Positions 47,101-59,100 of a stretch of 64,000 nt of DNA are shown here, piece by piece; the first letter of the stretch is position 1; each line of letters opens with the position of its first letter. Source of the stretch: Paroedura picta (lineage: Eukaryota > Chordata > Lepidosauria > Squamata > Gekkonidae); assembly GCF_049243985.1 (NCBI RefSeq), contig NC_135379.1:22528001-22592000 (forward strand), given 5' to 3'. Made by a program: the position numbers and the translations under genes. Under the pieces are notes generated by a model. That model was not told the DNA's origin and searched no databases. It worked only from the letters and a program-made list of their open reading frames with translations.

Positions 47101-50100
47101 CCTCATTCCAAGAAATCATGATACTTAACCTAGAGGAAGGTAGTATCTGGATCCAACCCTCTGTGTGTAAAGAAGGAATTCGCCATTGTACATGTGCTAC
47201 CAGAAGGTGGTGCCAAAGGATTCTAGAACTTCCTCTACTTTAACTTGGTTTTCATAACTCTATGCATTTGTATCTTCAAATCTGCCAAAATTTAGGCTGC
47301 AGACCTAGACACAATTATGTTAAAGTTAGCCTCAGACATCATCTCCTGCTTATGTTATATCCAATTTGGGTCATTTAAAAGAATATTGTGGATAAATATT
47401 TTTTCCCTTAACAACAGACAGGCCAAAAATGCTTGTAGCTATTAAGGATATGTCAATTTTCTTCTTATTCAGTTTGCTATCATTAGCATATTTTTAGGGA
47501 ATGTTCCACTCACCTAATTCCCTTCGTATATAATAGGTAGCTATATACTTTACCCCAATTAGCAAGTCTGCCAACCAGAAGCCATTCCTTATACATTTTT
47601 CTGTATAATTTTGTGCAACTATGGAGGGGGTACTGTTTGCCCCATCTTTAAATCGCCCGTGGCGCCGCGGGCGCCACGGACTAAATAAATGGTTAAGGGG
47701 TTCTAAGGTGGGATTTGTCCGTGATGAGGAAGGGTCCAGATTGGACCCTTCCTCAGGACAGACAATCGGAGGGATCAATCGGCAGGTGCTTCGCGCCTGC
47801 CGATTGGTCCCTCTGATTCCCAGCCCCAGCAACTGCGAGCCGCGTGCAGCGCAGCTCGCAGTTGCTCCCTTTCCCGCCGGGCTGAAGCTGCATAATTTGT
47901 AATTTGGCCTTAATTTTACATGGGTGCTACTTTGATGAGGGACACAGTAGGTAGAACAAGAGGGGCTTCAGGTATATTTTGGGTCCAGATTTGGCCCAAC
48001 AGCTTTCCGTAGCTGATTTTTATTATAGAGGTTTCAGAGTAACATTCATTTGCACATATTTTCCTTCGGCTTTTTATCAAAACAATGTGTAATGTACACT
48101 GTGATCTTCAATATGAATATTTTAGTGCTTAAGTAAAGGTGAGTACAAAATTAATTTGTACTTAATTAAAGCCCAGCCTTAACATGGCCTTTAATGGAAA
48201 GCGTTCTTTAACTCTAATGGGATTCTAAACATAGATTAACAGAAAGTTTTTTGGCACCTTAAAAGCTTATTGTGCCATACATTTTCATGATTAATGAGAT
48301 TTGTTATTTATATACATATATATACACAACATCTCCCAATGTCCACCTTATGTTTCTGGCTCTTTTGATAAATATACTTATTATTATTATTAACCATTAT
48401 CGATAAATGGCTGTTTGAACAGCCCAAGGAAATTGAGCTCGTGGGTGGTAACGGTGTAGGACCAATAAAACAGCGAGAAACACCCATCTCTGTGCTGGAC
48501 TGAAGCCTGAGTTCTTACAGGCCAAGATTTTAGAAAGAGACGCTTCCTGCAGCTGGCTGTGTCTGGACCCTAGGGACCATGTTGGTGGTTTCAGGCTTTG
48601 CTCTGTCCTTTATAATTTGAATGCTGGAGTGGGTTGTTCTTGCTGCCGTGGCATGCAGGGCATGGTTTAATTAAAGCCCAGCCTTAACATGGCATTTGCA
48701 TGCATTTTAGATACAGTTGTGATTATAGCTCAGTCCCCTTTGCCCTTAATGTCTACCCTACACACAACAAGAAGACTGCCTATACTGAGTCCCTCCCACG
48801 GGCAGCTTGGCATGAATGAGGCCTTTGTTAACACACAAGCCCTCTCCTTTGCTGTTTGCATGTGCAAGAGATCATGCAGACCAGAACACTGCTCCAATTG
48901 AGCTTTAAGGAACATTCCTCAGTAGTGGGATTCCGACATCAGTTGTATGTACATTTATTACTTGGAGGGTCTTTGGTTAAACAAAGCTGTTTTTAAAATA
49001 CAGTAACATTTTTCATTTAGAGTTGTGAGTTCCTGCATTGTGCAGAGGGTTGGTCTAGATCAGTGGTCCCCAACCTTTTTATCACTGGGGACCACTCAAC
49101 GCCGGGGACCACTCACCGGGGACCACTCAACGCCTTTTATTGAGGCCCGGTGGGGGGGGGGGGTAGTTTACTCCTCTACTCTCAACCACTGCCCTAGCAC
49201 TCTCTGATCGCTATGGTAATGTTTAAACATCCCTTCAAAATAAGATACAGACACGCCACAACAATGAAGTGTGTTGTAAAGGGCTGGGGGGGATGAAGTA
49301 AAGGGCCGGGGGGGGGAGAAGGTGTCCTTTGGGGCCCACCTCCAATTAGTCGAAGGACCACATGTGGTCTGCGGCCCACAGGTTGGGGATCGCTAGTCTA
49401 GATGACCCTGGAGATCCCTTCCAACTCTTTGATTCTATGATTCAGTAAAGTATAGAAAAGAACCGAAGGGCTTTTTTTTTTACTTTCAAGCTATTCATAA
49501 TAATAAAAATAAACGAACATGAAATCTGCATCACAACATGTTCTAAATGCTTCATAGACATTATCCCAATTATATATTAGCAATATCCTGTAAGTAAAAT
49601 GCTAAAAAAAACTTTGTATTTATTTCATTACAATTCTGTAATACAAGAACCAACAGGGATTCTGCAAGCAGACCAGTCTATTTTCCAGCAGATGCTTGTG
49701 TCCCTCAAAGTTAAAATGCATCCCGTACATGGCACATGTAGGTTGCCAGTTAGTGTCTGGCAACTGGTGGGAGTTGGCAAGCAGGGACATGGATGGCGCC
49801 ATTGGGCAATGACATGCTATTACTTCAGGGATGAACCAGGAAATGACATCATGCCTTTCAAGGAACTGCTGGAGGGGGAAACAGTTTCCATCAATTTCTA
49901 GACTAGAGTGACATCACTCAGTGTTTTCCGTGGAGGTGATATAACATAATCATTCCATCAGCAATTTTCCCCTTCCTGCCAGCTTCCAGAACACCATTAG
50001 GCAATGGGAGCTAGCTGAAGCAGATCCCTGGCTTTCTGTCCTTATAAGAACTAACAAGGTGGCTAAGAAATTACATAATATACATAATAAAATCACCTTA

Positions 50101-53100
50101 AGAACCGGTAAAAGCAACAAACATCATTAAAACTGTTCAAAACAAGCTAAAATCAAACAAAAGCAGCAATTAAAACATTAGGCAGGAAGGGAGCATTACT
50201 GAGAGGAAACCAAACCAAATAAAAGTCGTCATCTGATGGCAGAAGATAGCAATAGAAAGAGACAGAAAAGTCTTCCTGGGGAGACAGTTCCTGAGTTTTG
50301 GTGCCATGACCATGACCAAGAAGAGCCTCTGCCAGGTTGTCACTCTCCGAAGATGGGGGCACCTGAAGCAAGGCTACAGAAGATGACCACAGTAATCTGG
50401 TAAATTCATAAGGTAACAGGTGATCCTTCAAGTATGTTAGTCCCAAACCAACATCACTTTCTAGGCATCCTAGAACTTTACAGTATGATCTAACAATTTC
50501 AGAATGCATTGAAATATATGGTTCTTGCTGAGTAAGGACCAGCTGTTTCTTTTGTAAGGAGGGACTGAAGTTAGCCCTGTTTATGATATAATCATTTTAA
50601 AAATTACATAGTGGAACAGCAGGGGTACCTTTTGCCCTGGGTCACCTGCTCCTTTCAGACCTCTTGGTCCCTGAGGACCAGGTGCTCCTGGCAGTCCCTA
50701 AGAAGAATAAAGGTCAATCAGTTTCACACAACTTCAGCATGTTCAAATAGTGACATTTCTGCCTTAATTTAGGGATCTTTCCCCCCAATGTTTGTATGGT
50801 AAAGGGACCATGCCTTCCAAGGTATCAATGGCAAGTTGTTGTCTTTACCAACCAAAGAAATATAGACAATATTACACTTACTTGTGGACCTGGAAAGCCA
50901 TCTCCTTTTGGACCTGGTAGTCCACGTGGCCCAGTCAGTCCTGGAATGCCCTGGTTCATAATATAAATGTGCAAATATGACATCAACTATGTTAACAAGG
51001 TCAGAGTTTGTGTGAGGATGCAAATCAGATGAGTGTTAAGTCACAGCAGGGAGCAAAGAAGTTCCCTTTTCTAAACCGTCCTTGTATTGTTGTAAGACAG
51101 TACAGAGGGAGGGAGGCAGAAGTTACTGCTTATTGGCAGTCAGGCAAAGCTCTCAAGATCTAGCCTCTGAGGATTAGCTGACAGGGCCAAGAGTGAGGAC
51201 TGGCAATTCTGTAGACTCACTGGTCACTAACTCCAAGGCCCACACTTTAATAAGGGATCTTCTATTGACTGTTGCATCATTCTCCTCTCTTTTCCATTTC
51301 AGAAGCCACATGTAGTATCAGAAGAAGCCTACAGTTCAAATAAAAATGGCAGAAGACCTACTGGAAGTGTTCAAGTCTTTGAGTGCCTGTAAAAAAGCTC
51401 CCTGGATAATTGACAGTGCTTGAATTGAATACTGAAAATATTCATTCTTTCAGTAAAGAAGGAAATCTAAGGGCAAGAGGTTGCATCTGTATTTTGGCTA
51501 CAAATTCCAGTGCTGGAAAGAGTTGCCAAACAGATGTTCACACTTAACATCCAAAATAGATTAACAATACTGTTCTCTAAGAACTGTCAAATATCTTTTC
51601 CCTGAAATCAGAAGGAACAGTGTTCTAGTGCTTTCATTACCCATTATCCTAAACCTAAAATACACATCAGAAGCCTCGCATGATGTTTTCTGTTGCTAGA
51701 CTGTCAACGCAATTCTAGGCAGTTATTTGCTTGGGATTCTCTGATGTCATTCCTGTTGGGCTTCTTTCCAGCCACCATGAGGGGTATCCTCTGCAGCTAA
51801 CACTTCTAAAGAGCAAGGACTCCTTGGAAAACATTGTCCTGCACACATTGGGGCTGGCCACAATGCTAGAAGAAACTACTGGACAGAAAAACTGTGGAGA
51901 CCCACAATGTAGAAAAGATTGGATATGGTCTAGGGCCACTGATGGCTTGGACCATTATCCAAAAGAACAAACTAGATGGAGAAGGTTGAGCAAAGGAGAT
52001 TATGATACCATAAGAGTCATCTGCTGCTATAGAAATTTTAAGCATGTCTTCTCCATGTGGTTTAGCCCTAGGAAAGTGTTTTTAAGATTGTACCCTTGGT
52101 ATATTAACTCAAGGATTGGGCCCATTATGGATCTGCATTCTTGGACAAACATATAATTTTCCTCAGATAATAAAATTCAGGATGAATTAATTCTTCCTGC
52201 TAACAAGTAGAAAGCAAAGCTCTGACTGGGTGGTTCTTGTGACAATCACCATGGTCCTTTGCCTAGCAGCCTACGCAGAATGATGACTAGCTGGCCCTTG
52301 TGGAAATCATTCTCCCCTCCACAAGCAATGTTTCAAAGGTTGTTTTTTTTTAATTTTAAGACTGACTTTTAAAAAAGATGACAAATAGATGTTTGGACAC
52401 ATGGTGATGGACACATCAAAGGCCTAGAAAAAAAAAATCCAAGCATCTGTTTACACATGAAGGGAAAGATGACAATTTGAAGAAAGATATGTACATCAGT
52501 ACACAAGCGAGTGCAGAGGGGAGCACAGCGAGGGAAAGCTCACATTCCCAGCAAGGGAAAGCTCACATTGCATGGAAGCCCTCTAGTCATCTTGTATTGT
52601 TATACTGTCAGTAGCAAAATGCAGAGAAGTGACATTTCTTGCATCAACTTGCTAAATGTAGTTTAGGCCCTGACACAAACATTTGCATATGCTTAACCCC
52701 AAGCATCTCACGTTTTTTTTTCTTAAGTGTTTGGGGGCAGGAGTCTAAACCTTGTCCTGTAAACATGACGAAGCAGTTTACACACTGCTAGGAACACTGG
52801 GATAATACATTGTTTGTGCAGAATTATGTTCATCTGGAGTTTTATATCAGTTTGACCCTGACATGTTACTGATAAGAATAATGATAAAAGCTGCCAAACA
52901 AAACCAGCTCAAAATAACAGCAAATCTACTACAACAAAGAACCCTTGGAGCTAAATAACAAACAACACTCTGTTCTCAGAATCAAGTATTCCCCTCATCT
53001 TGAAAAGAAGAGAAGAAGAAGAGTTGGTTCTTATATGCCACTTTCTCTACCCGAAGGAATCTCAAAGCAGCTTACAGTTGCCTTCCCTTTCCTCTCCCCA

Positions 53101-56100
53101 CAACAGACACCCTGTGGGGTGGGTGTGGCTGAGAGAGCCCTGATTTCACTGTACAGTCAGAACAGCTTTAGCAGTGCTGTGGCGAGCCCAAGGTCACCCA
53201 GTTGGCTGCATGTGGGGGAGCACAGACTCAAACCCAACTTGCCAGAATAGAAGTCTGCACTCCTAACCACTACACCAAGGGGGGGGGGGGGGAATGTTCC
53301 CAAGGCAAGAAGGATAGTAAGGCACAATTAATATGCATGAAGGAATCAGAACCCTTTACAGAAAACAGCAGCTAAACTTTCTCTGACTGCCACCTGCCCA
53401 TTCAAAACAACCAATTCAAATATTCCTTTATACTTCACCTATGGTCATATTAAATTCATTATTTTTTAAACACTTCATACCATAGGTCCCATAATGGAAT
53501 TTCCAGGACTTCCATCATTTCCAGGAGGCCCAGCAAATCCTTGTTCCCCCTACATATATACACACAAACAAAGAAACCACATCAGATTCAATTCATTCAT
53601 TAAATATTTGATTCCAGTAGTAGGTTCAGATATCCCTAGATCATGCTAGATTTTCTAGAGGTATTTCAATCTGGCCTCGGTGTGATTTGTAAACTGAAAC
53701 TGCCTTTGGTTGCCATGATGGGAAAGTAACAGAAGGGTAAAATAATGGCTGTGGAAAGGACCCTCAAGCATATAGTGTCCATGACAGAGGGGATGTGTAT
53801 AATATTGGGAGGAAAGGGGCTGAAAATAAAACAGTCATCATAATCATTTACACCGTTCTATGGTGTTTCCACACCTGGGTCATTTGGTTTATATGTGAGG
53901 CCCTGACCTGGATAGTCCAGGCAAGCTCAATCTTGTCACATCTCAGAAGCTAAGCAGGGCCAACCCTGGCTACTATTTGGATGGGAGACCTCCAAGGAGC
54001 ACCAGGGGTCATGATGCAGAGGCAGGCAATGGCAAACCACCTCCTAATGTCTATTGCCTGGCTGCCAGACAATCCTAGGCTCTCCTAATTGTACCACATA
54101 CATGCCATACAATAAATATTCAAGTAAATAATCTCTTTGCAAGCCCACCTGGAATGAAATGGGATTGCACAATATGGAGAAGGTTCTACCTGCAAGTAAA
54201 CTCACCTTGGGACCAGGTGGCCCACGAACTGAAGGTCCAGGGTTACCAACAGCACCTTTGATTCCAGATTCACCCTGCAACAGAAAAGAGTTAGTGACTC
54301 TCACGCATGGGCTGGAATGCCTGCACTGGTGGCGAAAATCCCCGATTATGCATGCCCTCGCCGTCAGCGCAGGCATGGCCAGCCCAGGACCATCGAAGGC
54401 ACGTGTTATGGGAACGTGGGAACTTCTGCAGTCCCTGGGATACTGCAGGCACCGGCAGGGGCTGGCGCCGTACATAATTGACAGCGCCGGGCCTTTCGGC
54501 CCGCCCTGCCCCAACCTATACTGTCCCTGTAGGGACACCACATGTCCCTGCGAGCTCTGCGGAGCCAGAAGGGGTCTCCCTCCGCCCATGCCATAGCATG
54601 TGGTGGGGGGCCTGGCCCCTCCCCACTTCCCCCCCGGCCACTGCCACTGCCACTGCCACTGCCACTGCCACTGCCACTGCCACTGCCACTGCCACTGCCA
54701 CTGCCACTGCCACTGCCACTGCCACTGCCACTGCCACTGCCGAGCAGCGTCCCAGGCTTCCCGGCCTCAGCACACAGCGTGTGTGCACACACTATGCCGG
54801 GGCATCCATGTACTCCGGGGGAGCTCTGCTCCCGTACATACACAGGGAAGGGAAGGGCAGGGCATCCTGCCCCACCGCAATGGCACGGCAGCCACCCAGC
54901 ATAGCAGCCGCCATGCATAATGGGTCATTGGCAGGTATCCCTAAATGAGTACCTTCACCATGTACACTACTTATTCCTCATTTATTTAATCATCTATATC
55001 AGGGGTAGTCAACTTGTGGTTCTCCAGATGTTCATGGACTACAATTCCCATGAGCCCCTGCCAGCGACCGCTCATGGGAATAGTAGTCCATTAAGATCTG
55101 GAAGACCACAGATTGATTACCCCTGATCTATATGGTCAGAGGCTGGCTTGGGCAGATGATAGGGACCAGACACATTACAGAAGTGTTTCTAGCACATAAA
55201 CTACAAACAAATATGTTATAAAGTCTATATAGGGAAAGGGGTGAAGCAATGCAGGGAACAAGCGAATATACCTTTTGCCCTGGGGGGCCTGGTATTCCTC
55301 TCACACCAGCAAATCCTTGCTCTCCTTTCTGTCCCATTTCACCCTGACCAAAAAACAAAAGCAGCATCAGTGCAGAGTTCTGTATGTGGTTTACTTGGAG
55401 CAATCTAAAATGAAAACATGGAAACTCAATTACAGCTGAACTGTCCATCTGTGATTTAGAGACACTACTGTAGAATGGAAGGCTTGCGCTCCTGGGCCTT
55501 AAGGGGCGCTAACAACTAAAATACATTTGGCAGCCCTGTTCCCAAACATTTTCTTGCCTCAGCCCTCAGCAAGCTGTTTTGGTGGTTCCCACTGAGGATG
55601 CCATGAATTCATTTGTGGTTTGTCATCCTACCTTGTAGTTGTTGAACAGTAACAGGTGTTTCCTACCTGCCACTACACAATGAGCCCCATGTCCATTCAG
55701 GGCTGAAAAACAGCCCTGATTTTTCAGGCCACAGGAAAGGAAATACACCAACCAGCAGACTGAGGCAGCTGCAGAACCAGCAACCAGCAGACTGAGGCAG
55801 CTGCAGAAGCAGCAAAACATGAAGACAAATTGAAAGATTTGCTGTCTTAGACAAAAGGCAAGAGCTGTCTTGGAATATTTCCTTAAAGGCTCTTCAGATA
55901 AAAACTTTTAAACTGGACTCAATAAAAGCATTTCTCTGGCTTTCTAGTGGTTTATATATATAATGCGTTCTTCTTCAGACAATATTGTTATATTTAATAC
56001 TAAAATATAAACGAGATTAATGATGACATGGCACCTGTTTTTAAAAGTGCCAATTATACAGCTTTTTGAACAAAAGCATGTAATTCATCACCCCACCCAT

Positions 56101-59100
56101 TCCAAAACATGTAATATTGAAGTATACCTTGAGACCCATTTCTCCTCTCCCAGGCATTCCTTCTGGGCCTCTTGGTCCAGGAACTCCTCGTTCCCCCTAA
56201 AGTAAATAAGAGGAGAATGTTAATATTCACACAATTGAATATAAATGGGTACAGAGGCTCCTCTAAGATATACATCATCACTGTGCAACTCCATGAATAC
56301 CATGAGGACTAGAGGCAGGTGGAGGGTTACAGTACAGCCCTAGTCACCCTTATACCAGTCTAGGACCATTGACTTCAGTAGTTTTAGAAGGGTGTAACTC
56401 TGCTTAAGACTCCACTTTTGGACACCACTCTTAAAACTGGTCATCCATATTTCTTTCCAGGACCAAGATCATCTTGAAAGAATCATGTTAAGACTTATAT
56501 TGCTTGCTCTTCAACCACTATCAGCAGTGTTACCCAAACTTAAGCATATGCAAATAGATTTTCAGGTTCCTATTTCTCTCTGAATACATTCCCTGCAATC
56601 TGCTACACCTATCATCTTCCTCATATGTACAAATGGGTATTTGTGTGGCCCTTTAATTATATTTAAAGTCCAAAATCATGCAAGAGAGGTAAACTCACAA
56701 TTTTAAATGTAGATCTGCCACATTCATGTACATAGCAAAGGGGTGGTGGATGGACTAAAAAATACTCCTCTGTATCCTGCCTTGTCTGTCTGCTGTCTCT
56801 CCTTCCTTCCCTTCCTGTCTTTGTTTTCTCCTTGGTCTCCATGAGAGAAACATGTGATCTCAGAATCTCCCTCCATCCTATAATCATACAGGCTTTCTAT
56901 TCCTACACCAGTAGGGATTTCTTTAACAATAAATAGAATACATGTCTTTTCTAACAAACCTTGTTTTCTAACAAACCTTTCACTCATGTACAGCTAGCTC
57001 TTGCTAATATGGGTCACACAATAAAGTGATTTTACCACTGTCAGATATTACACGCTTTCCCCATCACCATTGCTCAACAATGTGCTGTGGAAAAAATGAT
57101 GCGAACTAGCTCTCCAGTTGGGCTATGAATGGAGCACTCAATTACTATCCTTGGGTTGAATTTCAAAGCTGTGTTCCACTGCCAATATAAAACATTTCCA
57201 CCTGCAGAGTAGAATGTTTCCATCTCTCTTCTTATTTCACAACTCACTGAACATCCTGAAATACTGCTCCTAGGGGATAGGAGAGATGCTCTTCTGAAAA
57301 GAGATTGCAGGGGAGGATTGTAGTGGGATGGAGGAAATCAGCAAAAATATTCCTTTCTCCAGTGGTCAAGTAGGACATTTGGATCTAATCCAATCTAAAA
57401 AATTATAAATCTTTAGACAATAAGTATAGAACCAATTGTACCCCCATTCAAATTGTCTGAACCTCTGGCCTCATAAATCTATCTGTTAAGAAAATGCATG
57501 TAATAATGCCATTGTTCTTTAAATTCTTGTGTTGCCTTCCCGTTGACTAGGCAGGTTAATCCTGTATTTTTAAAGCTAATATAGTCCAGTAGATAGGCCA
57601 GGCTAGCCTGATCTCATCAGATCTTGCAAGCTAAGCAGAGTTGCCCCTAGCTAGTATTTGAATGGGAAACCTCCAAAGAATATTAGAGTTGCGATGTAGA
57701 GACAGGCAATAGCAAAACACTTCTGACTCTCCTCTTGAAAACCCCATGGATTTGTCATAAGTCAACTGTGACTTGACAGCAAACAAACAAACAAACCCTA
57801 GTAGTGTAGCTGAATAAATGAGTTTTTTCATCACAGCTGCTCCCAGTTGTCCATGTAGACTGTATCCTGTAGACTGAAGCTGGGCCTTTTGTTTAAGAAA
57901 AATATGCATAGGTTTAACAAACACAACTGTCTTACCTTTTTTCCTATTTCTCCAGTTAACCCAGGTTTCCCATTTTCTCCTGGAAATCCTGGTGTTCCTA
58001 GATCTCCCTTTGAAAGAAGTTCAAAACAAGGTTATTTCTAATCTAGGTTTATGGTGGAAAGCGGTTGCCTCATTTATCTTGAAAAAAATATGTGACAACC
58101 CTTATCCACTCACACCAGTATTTATGACCCCCTACAACCTCTCTTATTCAGGTTACATGTTACGTATTATATTTATTTATACTAGCATTTATTAACTGCC
58201 ACTCCTGGACCCTGCCAGCTCGTGGTAGTTTACAATTAAAATCCATAAAACAATAAGAACTACAACAAACGCTAAAACAGTGATGATGGTGACCCAGTCT
58301 AATTCTATAACCCTCCCACTCTCCCCCTCCATGCCCAGTAAGCAGCAACACCCCACAGCCCTCGGGGAGGTAGTCCATGCCCAGATGTCCAGCATATGGG
58401 GCTTCTACAGGAAGGGACCCAATCGTCCTCAGCCTGGCCTCAAATATAAGGAGAATCATGACCACCTCAAACATCGGATCCTCTCTTTTATTCTCAGAGA
58501 CATCCACAGGCAGAGTAGACCAGCCCCTTTTAATCATCAGCCCTCACTCACAGAAGGTTATTGGGGTTGTGGCACAAACACTGTTCCAATCACTCACTCC
58601 CATCATTCATCATTCATCCGTATCGTATGTGTGCAAGATCTTAACTTGTGTGTGTACTTTTTTACACAGCCCACAGGTTTAATCAAAATAAGAACCTTTT
58701 TTTTTTGTAGAAGAACAAAACATTGAGGGAAGTAAAGTCTAAGAAACAGGTTTCACTTTCACTGAACTTCTGAACTAAGATCCTGAACCTACAATTGGGA
58801 TCCTTTAGTTACAGATTTACTATTTTTAGCCTGTTCCAAGCAGTTCTTCTATGCAGTTCCCATCGGTCAGAAAAACCCTCTTTTCACGTCAGCACTTAAG
58901 CTGTCTATTTGTCAGTTGCTAACCCCTAACTGTCATTTTTCAACTGCTGTTTTCAAGTCTCCAGTTCTCTCAACATTCCATCCGCTCTCATTGGCTGCCC
59001 TTGGGGAGAAGTGAAACCTAGCCTTTCCTTCACAAATGCCTTGTTCTTTTAAACAACCTGGAGGACTATAATATTTTACTGCTTATGACTTTAAAGTATG

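Larger units (their letters stand above)
49030..49450 (+). mobile_element. CR1 LINE tail, split by a hAT insertion
   Basis: TGCAGAGGGTTGGTCTAGAT to 49060, then GACCCTGGAGATCCCTTCC and TTTGATTCTATGATTC after 49403. The two parts join through one copy of GTCTAGAT. Confidence 0.75.
46183..50628. other. Largest COL28A1 intron in the window
   Basis: Holds the hairpin array (47657-47866), the 27-bp direct repeats (48162-48693) and the CR1/hAT nest (49030-49450). A G-run sits at 46612-46624. I looked for further Gly-X-Y exons on the minus strand and saw none. Confidence 0.5.

Noticed and set aside
50629-50697. Suspected one-base deletion in a collagen exon
   Set aside because: Recounting gives 69 nt with intact GDP GQK; the suspicion was a reading slip.
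51731-52156. 141-codon plus-strand frame in a COL28A1 intron
   Set aside because: No recognisable domain, no splice context, no CpG island; a frame of this size is expected by chance in 64 kb.
54406-54948. Five overlapping long frames with Gly-Ser, Leu-Pro, Thr-Ala or His-Cys repeats
   Set aside because: All arise from (CCACTG)17 and GC-rich flanks in different frames.
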